From Polyangiaceae bacterium (GTDB lineage: Bacteria; Myxococcota_A; Polyangia; Polyangiales; Polyangiaceae): a stretch of DNA of 34,356 bases. Position 1 is the stretch's first letter. Each line of letters starts with the position of its first letter. Shown here in pieces: positions 1 to 7,621 of the stretch. The notes under the pieces are model-generated. The model saw only the letters and a list, made by a program, of their open reading frames with translations. It was not told the origin of the DNA and did no database searches. Location of the stretch: contig JALHPN010000086.1 in NCBI GenBank assembly GCA_022842465.1, positions 1-34,356 of the forward strand, written 5' to 3'. The translations under genes were made by a program, and so were the position numbers.

Positions 1-1323
1 GCCCGGCTTCGGCGGCTCGAGCCGGAGCGGGCCACCGCCCGGGGCGGGCGCAGCGGCAGGCGGCGCCTCCGGAGGTACGGCGCGCGGATCGCGCTGCGGC
101 TCGGCGAGGGACGGATCGAGCTCCATCCACACGAAGCGCCCCTCCTCCGTGAACGTCACGCGGAACGCGGACATGAGCCCGGCGCCGAGGACGCCGCCGA
201 GGTCGACGCCCTCGAAGTTCCCCTTGTACTCGGCGAGCGGCGCGCCCTGCATCGCGGGCACCTGCGGGAGATCGAGCGGGCCGAGCTTGAAGAACGGGAG
301 GAAGCCCATCTTCCAGTTCGGCGGCGCGCCCGGCTCCTGACGGAACGAGGCGAGGTCCGCGCCCGAGCGCTTGAGGAGCTGGTCGTCGAGGGCGAGCGGA
401 TAGAAGGCCGTCGAGTCCACGAAGAGGAGCGAGCCGTCGTCCTGCTTCGAGACCTGCGAGCGCATCATCATGCCGCCGCCGCGGACGTAGAACACGGGCA
501 CGCGCGCGGCCTCGGGGGGCGCCGGCGGGTCGAACTTGCGGACGACGAACTGCGAGCCGCGTCGATCGAACGTCGTGTGGGCGTGACGGAGGAAGTTCAC
601 GCCGAGCAGCACCTTGATCGGCGCGCCGAGCTGCTTCGAGAAGTTCGAGAGATCGTAGGGGAGCGCAGGGACGTCCTTCACCTCGAGCCGCTCGGCGAAG
701 CGGAGGCTCACCCAGGAGGGGTCCTTCCGGGACGTGTTGTCGATCATCACCTCGCCCATCGCGGTCGCGACGAGGGCGAGGACGCGCTCGCCGTCGAGCT
801 CGCACGGGACGACCATCGCCGGCCCTGCGGGCGGCATCTCGACGTTGGCGAGGACGCCGCCCTCGAGGGCGAAGGGATGGCGGCCCTGCCCGCGGCGAGC
901 GAGCTTCGAGACGTCCCGCGCCCACGGATCCTTCACGGACGGATCGCGGAGCATCTCCTCGAGCTCGTCGGCGGCCCGATCGATGTCGCCCTGGTACCAG
1001 AACGCGCGCCCACGGAGGCCACGGGCGTCGGTCGTCGCGAGGCCCTCGGTGAGCTCGATCGCGCGCTTGTAGTCGAGCCGCGCGAGCGCGATGCGCGCCG
1101 CGACGAGCCGCGTCTCGGTGTCCTTGGGCGCCGCCTTCAGCGCGCTGTCGATCGACGCGCTCGCGTCGTCGAGGTCGCCGGTGCGGTAGCCGGCCTTGGC
1201 GCGCGCGAGCCACTTGTCCGCGATCGGCGGGCGGTTGGGCGCGTTCGCATCGGGGCCGTCACCGCACGCAGCGACGAGGCAGCCGGACAAGAGGAGGGCG
1301 ATCCTGGTGCGGCGATGGGGCAT
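1..1323 (-). CDS. TPR / retropepsin-like lipoprotein, truncated by window edge
   Basis: The frame is open for 441 codons from ATG 1323 and runs off the left edge, so the C-terminus is missing. Residues 1-20 are a lipoprotein signal with lipobox VAAC (Cys20). Residues about 35-145 form helical TPR-like repeats (RAKAGYRTGDLDDA, ARLDYKRAIEL, YQGDIDRAADELEEML). Residues about 150-400 look like a retropepsin-fold aspartyl protease region: LVATAMGEVMIDN at 184-196 sits where a D-T/S-G motif is expected, followed by LLGVNFLRHAHTTFDRRG, and FVDSTAFYPLAL lies near 301. Both expected DTG/DSG motifs are altered (ATA and DST), so proteolytic activity is doubtful. The tail is Pro/Ala-rich. It is last in a minus run, 39 bases after the small membrane protein. 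Family placement is from memory of similar myxobacterial proteins; the reading frame itself is secure. Confidence 0.8.
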   Translation of the reverse strand, partial: MPHRRTRIALLLSGCLVAACGDGPDANAPNRPPIADKWLARAKAGYRTGDLDDASASIDSALKAAPKDTETRLVAARIALARLDYKRAIELTEGLATTDARGLRGRAFWYQGDIDRAADELEEMLRDPSVKDPWARDVSKLARRGQGRHPFALEGGVLANVEMPPAGPAMVVPCELDGERVLALVATAMGEVMIDNTSRKDPSWVSLRFAERLEVKDVPALPYDLSNFSKQLGAPIKVLLGVNFLRHAHTTFDRRGSQFVVRKFDPPAPPEAARVPVFYVRGGGMMMRSQVSKQDDGSLLFVDSTAFYPLALDDQLLKRSGADLASFRQEPGAPPNWKMGFLPFFKLGPLDLPQVPAMQGAPLAEYKGNFEGVDLGGVLGAGLMSAFRVTFTEEGRFVWMELDPSLAEPQRDPRAVPPEAPPAAAPAPGGGPLRLEPPKPG

Positions 1324-1362
1324 GGGCTCGGCCGAGGGGATAGCCCATCGGGGGGGCCGCGG

Positions 1363-1734
1363 CTACCGACGTCGGGGAGCCTCCTCGGCGCGGCGCCGCT
1401 CCTCGGTCTGGTGGCGGCTCGCCTCGATCGCCCGGAGCCGCGCCTCGTCCCCCCGCGCGGCCCGCGCGAGGATCGCGGCGCCGGACGCCCCGACGAGGAG
1501 CAGCACCGCGTGCACGACCGCGACGCCGAACCGGTGCCGCGACGCGAGCGGAACCGCGAGGGTCGTCACGAGCGCGTACGCCGCGAGAAGGACGACGAGG
1601 ATCACGCGCGCGGTCCCGGCGAGCGGCCCCGTGAGCGGCCAGACCGCGATCGCCCCGAGCAGGAGGACGAGCACGGCGACGTGGCCGGCCCACGCCTTCT
1701 GCCGCCGCGTCCATCCGCGCCCGAGCTCGTCCAT
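1363..1734 (-). CDS. Small membrane protein of unknown function
   Basis: A 123-residue protein with three hydrophobic segments, about residues 15-36 (GHVAVLVLLLGAIAVW), 41-62 (ARVILVVLLAAYALV) and 70-92 (GVAVVHAVLLLVGASGAAIL), and a charged C-terminal tail rich in Arg and Glu that would be cytoplasmic. The start is supported by GAGGAG five bases upstream of the ATG. It follows the HTH gene by 91 bases and precedes the retropepsin-like lipoprotein, all on the minus strand. I do not recognise a family. Its position next to a HipB-like regulator does not by itself suggest a function. Confidence 0.65.
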   Translation of the reverse strand: MDELGRGWTRRQKAWAGHVAVLVLLLGAIAVWPLTGPLAGTARVILVVLLAAYALVTTLAVPLASRHRFGVAVVHAVLLLVGASGAAILARAARGDEARLRAIEASRHQTEERRRAEEAPRRR

Positions 1735-1825
1735 GCGCTCCTCGGTTCTCCTACGCCGCCGGGCGGCCCGACCTTCCGCGGGGCGGGGCGCGCGTCGAGC
1801 TGCGGAGCCCGGGCCGCAGCGGTGG

Positions 1826-2125
1826 TCACCGGCGGCGACGGCGGAGCCCGAGCTCGAGGTCGAAGGGCGCGAGGATCTTCGTGAGCGTCTTCACGGTGGG
1901 GTTGCCGATCCCGCGCTCCAGCTCGATCAGGATGCGCGGGCTGACGCCGACGAGACGCGCGTACTCCGCCTGCGTGCGACCGGCGATCTTGCGCATCTTC
2001 CTCACCGCGTCGGGGATCGAGATCTCGCCGCGCGCGATCGCTTCGTAGAGCTCGTCCCGGAGCGCGCGCCGTCGCTCCTTGTTCCGCTCCGCGCGCGCGA
2101 GCGCCTTGGCCTCGGCTCCGCTCAC
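1826..2125 (-). CDS. XRE-family HTH regulator, HipB-like antitoxin candidate
   Basis: A 99-residue protein. Residues 1-35 are a charged helical leader; residues about 40-90 are a Cro/C1-type helix-turn-helix (MRKIAGRTQAEYARLVGVS with recognition helix PRILIELERGIGNPT and the following KTLTKILAPF). The last residues are an Arg run (GLRRRRR). The start is GTG, and the GTGA overlaps the stop of the preceding HipA-like gene, so the two are translationally coupled. The layout fits a HipB-type antitoxin or autorepressor. Two palindromes sharing the same half-sites lie upstream of the pair and are the obvious operator candidates. An unrelated XRE regulator captured next to a truncated hipA is the alternative. 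Confidence 0.8.
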   Translation of the reverse strand: MSGAEAKALARAERNKERRRALRDELYEAIARGEISIPDAVRKMRKIAGRTQAEYARLVGVSPRILIELERGIGNPTVKTLTKILAPFDLELGLRRRRR

Positions 2126-2574
2126 CGTACGTCTCCGAGCTCACGCGCCACGCGCGCAAGGCGAGGCTCGAGCGTCCGCCTCACGTCGTCGCTCGCGCCC
2201 TCCACCTGCATCAGCGAGGGCAGCTCGGGGGAATTTCCTCCGCCGGCGACGAGGATCGCCCAGTCGGAGCTCGCCGTGTTCGGCAGGCCGAGCTGCGCCT
2301 CCCAGTGGCGACGCGCGGCTCCAGAGGGGATGACGTCGAGGAGGAACGCCGGCCAGACGTCGTCCGCGTGGATGCCGTACCCGACGGGATGGCGACACGA
2401 CACGGCGCGGTGATCGCGGGCGTCGAAGCAGGCGACGTTCTCCAGGTAATCGAAGTCGTACTCGACCCTGGTGCTCGACCGGATGCCGCCCCTGACGTCG
2501 TCACATCGAACCTCGGCCGCGAGGGTCCAGGCTCCGTCGAGGTAGAGCTCCAGGTGGCACTTCCCGGCGGTCAT
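2122..2574 (-). CDS. HipA N-terminal-domain protein lacking the kinase
   Basis: A 150-residue protein. Residues 1-110 match the N-terminal subdomain of one HipA subfamily: an opening LYLDGAWTLAAEVR, VEYDFDYLENV, SCRHPVGYG, the diagnostic PAFLLDVIPSGAARR, and then DWAILVAGGGNSP. A full HipA is about 400-440 residues with a Ser/Thr kinase fold; here the sequence leaves the family right after GGGNSP (family members usually continue with GNLR) and ends after an unrelated helical tail. No kinase half is present nearby. The gene is transcribed first and overlaps the HTH gene by GTGA. It could be a HipS-like stand-alone domain (as in three-gene hipBST systems) or a hipA truncated by deletion. ATG 2574 has no clear ribosome-binding site. 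Confidence 0.75.
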   Translation of the reverse strand: MTAGKCHLELYLDGAWTLAAEVRCDDVRGGIRSSTRVEYDFDYLENVACFDARDHRAVSCRHPVGYGIHADDVWPAFLLDVIPSGAARRHWEAQLGLPNTASSDWAILVAGGGNSPELPSLMQVEGASDDVRRTLEPRLARVARELGDVR

Positions 2575-2577
2575 CGA

Positions 2578-2632
2578 CCACTATAGTGGCGCAAGTGCAC
2601 GGTGCTCGCATAGAGAGCGACCACTTTGGTGG
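2578..2632. promoter_or_regulatory. Paired palindromes, candidate HipB-type operator and promoter
   Basis: CCACTATAGTGG at 2578-2589 is a perfect 12-base palindrome, and CCACTTTGGTGG at 2621-2632 repeats the same CCAC-N4-GTGG arms, 43 bases apart. Both lie just upstream of the HipA-like gene (start 2574). The first palindrome contains TATAGT, which would serve as a -10 element on the minus strand only five bases before the ATG, implying a leaderless or almost leaderless transcript. No convincing -35 is visible. HipB is known to repress its own operon through repeated inverted sites; assigning these sites to the neighbouring HTH protein is inference. Confidence 0.55.
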
Positions 2633-2673
2633 TTGAAGAGGTTGGAGGGGAGGCCCCGATGGATTGCCGGTAG

Positions 2674-2699
2674 GTTAATTAACTTGTTGGTTAGATAAC
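2674..2699 (+). promoter_or_regulatory. Candidate operator/promoter of the ArsR-SRPBCC operon
   Basis: An AT-rich island in very GC-rich DNA. GTTAATTAAC at 2674-2683 is a perfect palindrome and GTTAGATAAC at 2690-2699 is a near copy, with starts 16 bases apart. They lie 20-45 bases upstream of the ArsR ATG at 2719, where an autoregulated promoter and operator would be expected. ArsR-family repressors bind AT-rich inverted repeats that overlap their promoters; the link to this particular protein is inferred from position. Confidence 0.5.
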
Positions 2700-2718
2700 T
2701 GCGAGGTAACAGATCCCC

Positions 2719-3156
2719 ATGCCGTCGGCCGACCTGTCGACCCTCTTCGCCGCGCTCGCCGATCCGACCCGGAGGGCGATCCTCGCGAGGCTCTCCGAGG
2801 GAGATGCACCGGTGAAGAGCCTCGCGGAGCCGTTCGCGCTCTCGGGGCCGGCGATCACCAAGCACTTGAAGGTGCTCGAGCGCGCGGGGCTCATCTCGCG
2901 CAGCCGCGAGGGGCAGCAGCGCCCTTGCCGGCTCGAGCCTCGGGGCCTCGCGCCGGCGGCGGACTGGATCGAGCAGTACCGCGCCATGTGGGAAGAGCAG
3001 CTCGACCGGCTCGGGGAGTACCTCGCGAGCCTCGCGCCGCCGCCTCCCGACGAGCTCCCGGAGACGACCACGAGAAGCCGTGAGAACCCGAACACCGTCG
3101 GCAAGACGCCGAGGACCAGGACGCCGCGAGGAGGACGACATGGCCGCCCGAAGTGA
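2719..3156 (+). CDS. ArsR-family winged-helix repressor
   Basis: A 145-residue protein. Residues 5-90 are the ArsR winged helix: LFAALADPTRRAILARL, recognition-helix region LSGPAITKHLKVLERAG and wing LISRSREGQQRPCRLEP. The metal-binding ELCVC motif of the arsenic/cadmium sensors is absent, so it belongs with the non-metal ArsR proteins typically paired with SRPBCC genes. The C-terminal 40 residues are Pro/Arg-rich and probably disordered. Its 3' end overlaps the SRPBCC gene by 17 bases, which suggests coupled translation. It probably represses its own operon through the AT-rich palindromes upstream. Confidence 0.9.
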   Translation: MPSADLSTLFAALADPTRRAILARLSEGDAPVKSLAEPFALSGPAITKHLKVLERAGLISRSREGQQRPCRLEPRGLAPAADWIEQYRAMWEEQLDRLGEYLASLAPPPPDELPETTTRSRENPNTVGKTPRTRTPRGGRHGRPK

Positions 3157-4099
3157 ATCGAACGAGATCCGTCTCACGCGCGTGTACGACGCGCCTCTGC
3201 GCGCGGTGTGGGACGCCTGGACGGTCCCCGACCAGGTCGCGAAGTGGTGGGGGCCGCGCGGCTTCACGATCACGACGCACGCGAAGGACCTCCGCGTCGG
3301 AGGCACCTGGCGCTACACGATGCACGGCCCTGACGGCGTGGATTACCCGAACGTGACGACGTACCTCGTCGTCGAGCCGTACCAGAAGCTCGTCTACGAC
3401 CACGGTGGCACCGACGACCGCCCCCCGCTCTTCCGCGTGACGGTGACGTTCACCGAGGCGGACGACAAGACGAGGATGGACATGATCTTCGCGCTCGCTT
3501 CGCCCGAGGTCGCCCGCGAGACGGCGAAGTTCATCAAGCAGGCGGGCGGCGAGGCGACGTGGGATCGCCTCGCGGAGCACCTGGAAGAGACCGCGACGGG
3601 CAAGGCGAGCTTCGTCGTCAACCGCACGTTCGACGCGCCCGTCGCGCGCGTCTTCGCGATGTGGACGAGCCCCGATCACCTCGCGCGGTGGCTCCCGCCT
3701 GCGGGCACCGAGATGCGCTTTCTCCGGTCGGAGATCGCAAAGGGCAAGAGCACGCTCTTCGTGATCACGGGAGAGCACGGCGCCACGCACGTGCGCGCCG
3801 AGTACCTCGCCGTCGAGCCGCCCCGCCTCATCGTCTACACGCAAGAGTTCGTCGACGCGCGCGAGCAGCGCGCGCCCGCCCCCGGCGCGGAGCGCTGGCC
3901 GGCCACGCTGCGCAACACCGTGCTCTTCACGGAGGAAGCGCCGGATCGGACGCGCGTGACCTTGACGACCGAGCCGCACGGAGAGGCGACGGTGCCGGAG
4001 CTCGAGGCGTTCGTCCGCGAGCGCTCCGGCATGACGAAGGGCTGGACGGGATCGTTCGACGTGCTCGAGGAGCTGCTGGTCACTCAGGCGGATCGGTGA
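3140..4099 (+). CDS. Tandem SRPBCC / AHSA1-domain protein
   Basis: A 319-residue protein made of two AHSA1-type START/SRPBCC domains. The first (residues about 8-150) opens with LTRVYDAPLRAVWDAWTVP and contains VAKWWGPRGF and GGTWRYTMHGPDG. The second (about 157-312) opens with VVNRTFDAPVARVFAMWTSP and contains LARWLPPAG. AHSA1-like domains are usually single and about 150 residues, so this is a fusion or internal duplication. They form a helix-grip hydrophobic pocket; the ligand is unknown. ATG 3140 is preferred over upstream starts because GAGGAGG precedes it at good spacing. It is coupled to the ArsR gene. Its 3' end overlaps the convergent amidohydrolase by 20 bases. Confidence 0.9.
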   Translation: MAARSESNEIRLTRVYDAPLRAVWDAWTVPDQVAKWWGPRGFTITTHAKDLRVGGTWRYTMHGPDGVDYPNVTTYLVVEPYQKLVYDHGGTDDRPPLFRVTVTFTEADDKTRMDMIFALASPEVARETAKFIKQAGGEATWDRLAEHLEETATGKASFVVNRTFDAPVARVFAMWTSPDHLARWLPPAGTEMRFLRSEIAKGKSTLFVITGEHGATHVRAEYLAVEPPRLIVYTQEFVDAREQRAPAPGAERWPATLRNTVLFTEEAPDRTRVTLTTEPHGEATVPELEAFVRERSGMTKGWTGSFDVLEELLVTQADR

Positions 4100-4922
4100 C
4101 GCGCGGGAGGCCCGCCTCGAGTCGGAAGACGCGCGCGGCGTTGCCGCGGAGGAAGAGCGACCGGGCCTCCTCGTCGAGCCCGAGCTCGTCGAGCCCCTCG
4201 AGCGCTTTCGCAGGCGTGATCATCGGGTAGTTGGTCCCGAACATCACCTTGTGGCGGCCGTGCTCGCGCAGGTAGGCGACGAGCTCGCGCGGATAGCGGC
4301 GCGCCGTGTAGGCCGACGTGTCGATGTAGACGTTCTCGTGCTTCGTCGCGACCGCGACGGCCTCCTCGGTCCACGGGTAGCCGATGTGCCCGGCGACGAT
4401 GCGCAGCTCGGGGAAGTCGAGCGCGACCTGATCGAGGTAGATCGGACGACCCACCTCGCTCGGCATGAGCGGCCCGGTGTGGCCGATCTGCGTGCAGAAC
4501 GGCACGTCGATCTCGCAGCACGCGGCGTAGACCGGGTAGAAGCGTCGGTCGGTCGGAGGGACCTCCCACAGCCAAGGCAGCACGCGGATCGCCTTGAAGC
4601 CGAGCTCCGTGACGCAACGACGAACCTCGCGCACCGCGGCCATCGGCTTCGAGATGTCGACCGAGCCGACGCCGACGAGCCGCCCCGCCGACGCCGCGAC
4701 GAACGTCGCGACTTCGTCGTTCGAGATCATCACGTTCCGCGGCGCCACCCAGGCGCTGATCAAGCTGCGCTCGACGCCGCCCTGGTCCATCGCCGCGAGC
4801 GTCGCGGCCACCGGCACCTCCCCCTCGGGGATGGCGCCGCGCGTCCACCGACGGAGCGACGCGAACATCGGATCTCGGAGGTGGCGCTCCGTCGGGTGCT
4901 GGGCCCAGGCGTCGATGATCAT
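4080..4922 (-). CDS. Amidohydrolase-2 family metal-dependent hydrolase
   Basis: A 280-residue TIM-barrel protein of the amidohydrolase_2 group (decarboxylase-like and lactonase-like enzymes). Visible landmarks are the N-terminal MIIDAWAQHP, GFKAIRVLPWLWEVPPTDRR, CTQIGHTGP, LRIVAGHIGYPWTEEA (metal-ligand His region), NVYIDTSAY and the C-terminal FGTNYPMITPAKAL, where many members have FGSDxP with a catalytic Asp; here that position is Asn. The N-terminal HxH motif is reduced to AQHP. ATG 4922 has GGAGG four bases upstream and lies 20 bases after the serpin stop, so the two are probably co-transcribed. The substrate cannot be predicted. Confidence 0.85.
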   Translation of the reverse strand: MIIDAWAQHPTERHLRDPMFASLRRWTRGAIPEGEVPVAATLAAMDQGGVERSLISAWVAPRNVMISNDEVATFVAASAGRLVGVGSVDISKPMAAVREVRRCVTELGFKAIRVLPWLWEVPPTDRRFYPVYAACCEIDVPFCTQIGHTGPLMPSEVGRPIYLDQVALDFPELRIVAGHIGYPWTEEAVAVATKHENVYIDTSAYTARRYPRELVAYLREHGRHKVMFGTNYPMITPAKALEGLDELGLDEEARSLFLRGNAARVFRLEAGLPRVTDPPE

Positions 4923-4942
4923 CGGTCCTCCGAGGAGAGGGT

Positions 4943-6349
4943 TCACTTCGACGGATCGGTGACGCGCCCGAAGAACACCAGGCGGTCGCGCTTCGCGTCG
5001 CGGATGGCGAAGAGGAACGGGCGGTCCACGACGACCTCGCGAGGCTTCTTCGGATCGGGGGCGGCCCCGGCCTCCATCCCCACGACGGTCGCGGCGGCGG
5101 CCTCCGTGCCCTTCTCGTCGACGGCGACGAACGTCTTGTGGACGGCGGTCGACACGAAGAGGTCCTTCGTGCCGTCGATGCCCGAGAAGTCCGCCTTGCC
5201 GTAGACGAACGCGCTCTCGACGCCGAGCGACTGGATGACGTCGGCGAGGGCGATCGTGCTCTCGACGCGGAAGCGGGGGAGCGTGAGTCGGAGCATCGGG
5301 ACGTGCTGCGGCGCGCTCGCCCACGCCCGGAGCTTCTCCTCCGTGAGGCCCTGCTCGATCGACGCGAGCGTCGCCGGCGCCTTCGGAAGCACGATCGTCA
5401 TGACGAAGTCGCGCCCGTAGGCGAGCTCGACAACCTCGGCGTCGGCCGTGTCGCCGACCTTGCCGTGCTCGAGCTGCGTCATCATCGGGACGTCGACCTT
5501 GCCGCTCGGGGTGCTGAAGGGCCGCGGCTTCGTCTCCGAGGGCTCGAAGGGCTTCCGCCACGCGCCCTTGAAGTAGATGGCGTTCGCGAGCGCGAGCTTC
5601 GTGTCCTTCGACACCATGCGGGGCGCGAGGATCTCCTTGATGCGCCCCGTCGTGCTCTCCTCGACGAAGCGGTTGATGTGCTTGCGCGCTCCTTCGGCGT
5701 CGTTCGCGAAGTCGAGGAGGTCGACGGGGGCCGCGAAGCGGTCGCGCGTGACGGCGAGGAACTCGGGGCGCAGCGTGATCGTCTTCGCCGCGAAGACGCG
5801 GTTGGCGGTGCGCACGGTGACCTCTTCCCCGCGCCGCCACTCCTCCTTCGCGGGGAGCCCGAGCTTCGCCCAATCGCCGGCGAGCGTCGCGGCGACGTCG
5901 GCCGTCCGCGGGCCGTAGCCGAACGTCTTCGCGAGCTCCGCCTCCGTCGCGCCCTTCGCGCCGGCATGGAGCATCGCGAAGGCGAAGCGCACGCTGGCGG
6001 GGGAGACGAAGAGGTTGCCCGCGCCGGCGGGCGTCTTCACGAGCGAGGTGTGGAGCCGGGCGGCGAAGGCGCGCTCGCCGCGCGCGTCGGCCTCCATCTC
6101 CGCGTCACTCGGGCGAGGCCCGGCGAGCGTGGGCACGGGCACGTCGGCCGGCGGTGCGTGGGCAGAGGCGGGGGCGTCGGGAGGGCGCGAGGAGGAGGAC
6201 ATGGTCGGGGTCACGGCCGTGGCGGGCGCGGTCGTCGAGGCAGCCGGGGCGTCGCCCGAGCCGGACGGCCGGCACGCCGCCTGCGCGAGGAGTGCGCATC
6301 CGAGGAAGGCGATCGCGGAGTGCGCTCCGCGCGTCGAGATGATCCGCAT
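4943..6349 (-). CDS. Serpin, secreted or lipid-anchored
   Basis: A 468-residue serpin. Residues 1-26 are a signal peptide ending in LLAQAAC; the lipobox is non-standard (Gln at -3), so it may be a lipoprotein or cleaved by signal peptidase I. Residues 27-90 are a Pro/Ala/Ser linker. The serpin fold occupies about 92-468: NLFVSPASVRFAFAMLHAGA, LALANAIYFKGAWRKPF, VHKTFVAVDEKGTEAAAATV and DRPFLFAIRD. The hinge (residues 412-421, EKGTEAAAAT) keeps the small residues needed for loop insertion, so it should be an inhibitor. Counting from G414 as P15 puts P1-P1' at about G428-A429, uncertain by a residue or two. A target protease is not known; a trypsin-like protease is encoded in the window about 13 kb away. 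Confidence 0.92.
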   Translation of the reverse strand: MRIISTRGAHSAIAFLGCALLAQAACRPSGSGDAPAASTTAPATAVTPTMSSSSRPPDAPASAHAPPADVPVPTLAGPRPSDAEMEADARGERAFAARLHTSLVKTPAGAGNLFVSPASVRFAFAMLHAGAKGATEAELAKTFGYGPRTADVAATLAGDWAKLGLPAKEEWRRGEEVTVRTANRVFAAKTITLRPEFLAVTRDRFAAPVDLLDFANDAEGARKHINRFVEESTTGRIKEILAPRMVSKDTKLALANAIYFKGAWRKPFEPSETKPRPFSTPSGKVDVPMMTQLEHGKVGDTADAEVVELAYGRDFVMTIVLPKAPATLASIEQGLTEEKLRAWASAPQHVPMLRLTLPRFRVESTIALADVIQSLGVESAFVYGKADFSGIDGTKDLFVSTAVHKTFVAVDEKGTEAAAATVVGMEAGAAPDPKKPREVVVDRPFLFAIRDAKRDRLVFFGRVTDPSK

Positions 6350-6411
6350 CTCGACATCCTACGCGTGACGCGCGCGATGGCTTCCGACGAGCGCGCGCTG
6401 CCGCTGGGACG

Positions 6412-7431
6412 TCACCAGCGGTCCTTCGCGACGAAGATCCCCTGTCGCCCCATGACGACGACGTGCTGGGGGGTCAGCGCGATCGCGTGGAGAGCGTCGG
6501 GGATTGCGACCCGCTCGATCGTCCTGCCTGTGTCCTCGTCCGCGATCACGAGCGCGCCGTTGTGGTCGACTGCGTAGATTCGGCCGTCGCGGATCACGAC
6601 GTCGACCATGTGCTCGCCGCGCTCCGCGCGGAGGGACGTCGCGCGCCGTGCGCCGGGCGCGAGCCTCCGCAGCCCGTAGCCGCCCGCCGCGTAGGTGATC
6701 CCGGCGTCGCTCGTCGTGGCGCCGATGACCACGTCCGACGACGTGCCGGCGTCGAGCGCCACGCGCGTCGCGCTGGGGATGGTCTCGAAGTCGAAGGACG
6801 ATCCGAGCGCCGGCATCGGGAACGTGACGAGCTCGCGACCGAGCTCTTCCTGGGAGAACGTGACGGTCATCCTCTTCGCCGCCTCGTCGAAGCGGCAGGA
6901 GAGCTTCGGGAGGTTCACGAATCCGCGGCTCGGGTTCGTCCGGAGGAAGCGCTCGACCTTCAGCTTGACCTCGCCCTCGACGGCCTTGGTCGCGCCGTCG
7001 ATCACCGTGAGCACGTAGCTGCGATCCGCGGGTGTGGTCCCGAAGGGATCGAGGGGCGAGTCGTCGCGGAGGCCGCAGGCGATGACCTTGCCGCCCGAGG
7101 TGGTGAGCGAGTCGTTGACGATTCGCTGCGGGAGCGTGCCGGTCTTCGTCACCCGGCCGAGATCGACCAGATGGATCGTCCGGTAGTTGTCGCCCACGAA
7201 CGCGACGTCGCCGACCACCGCGACGGACTGGTAGACGCCGTGCGCGAGCGGGAGCGCGCGGTAGCCGTCCCGCGACGTGATCACCTCGTCGTCGCCCGTG
7301 ACGGCCTCGGCCGCGTCCGCCGCGCACCCGGCGCCGGCGATGCCCACGGCGAGCAGCATGGCGAGCGAGAGGGACGCAGGAACGCGTCGAGCGCGGGGAG
7401 CCAAGCCGTTTAGGTGCCAGTGTGTGGACAT
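6412..7431 (-). CDS. Lipoprotein with beta-propeller-like repeats
   Basis: A 339-residue protein. Residues 1-36 contain a long signal sequence ending in lipobox GAGC (Cys36). The mature N-terminus is acidic (TGDDEVITSRDG), like other lipoproteins in this window. The rest has spaced beta-strand motifs typical of propellers: GVYQSVAVVGDVAFVGD, RTIHLVDLGRVTKTG, SDAGITYAAGGYGLRRL, DVVIRDGRIYAVDHNG and HAIALTPQHVVVMGRQG. No catalytic signature is visible, so a scaffold or binding role at the cell surface is the most that can be said. It precedes the serpin by 62 bases on the same strand and may share its transcript. Confidence 0.75.
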   Translation of the reverse strand: MSTHWHLNGLAPRARRVPASLSLAMLLAVGIAGAGCAADAAEAVTGDDEVITSRDGYRALPLAHGVYQSVAVVGDVAFVGDNYRTIHLVDLGRVTKTGTLPQRIVNDSLTTSGGKVIACGLRDDSPLDPFGTTPADRSYVLTVIDGATKAVEGEVKLKVERFLRTNPSRGFVNLPKLSCRFDEAAKRMTVTFSQEELGRELVTFPMPALGSSFDFETIPSATRVALDAGTSSDVVIGATTSDAGITYAAGGYGLRRLAPGARRATSLRAERGEHMVDVVIRDGRIYAVDHNGALVIADEDTGRTIERVAIPDALHAIALTPQHVVVMGRQGIFVAKDRW

Positions 7432-7621
7432 GTAGCCAGGGCTAGCACCAAAGGTGCGTTCGTCGAGCCGTCAGGCTTCGCGAAGACGCCTTCGCGAGAG
7501 ACGCGGGTCGGTCGGCCGCGATCCCGAGCGTCGAAGGTCCGGTCGCCTCGATGAGGTCCGTGGTTTGCGAGCTGCGAGGGGCCGGACCGCCTTGCAGTCC
7601 GCCGCGCGCGAGCATGCGAGC

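Noticed and set aside
577..1884. Long plus-strand open frame of 435 codons
   Set aside because: It is the antisense shadow of the minus-strand lipoprotein and membrane-protein genes, with Arg/Asp/Glu-rich composition and no domain.
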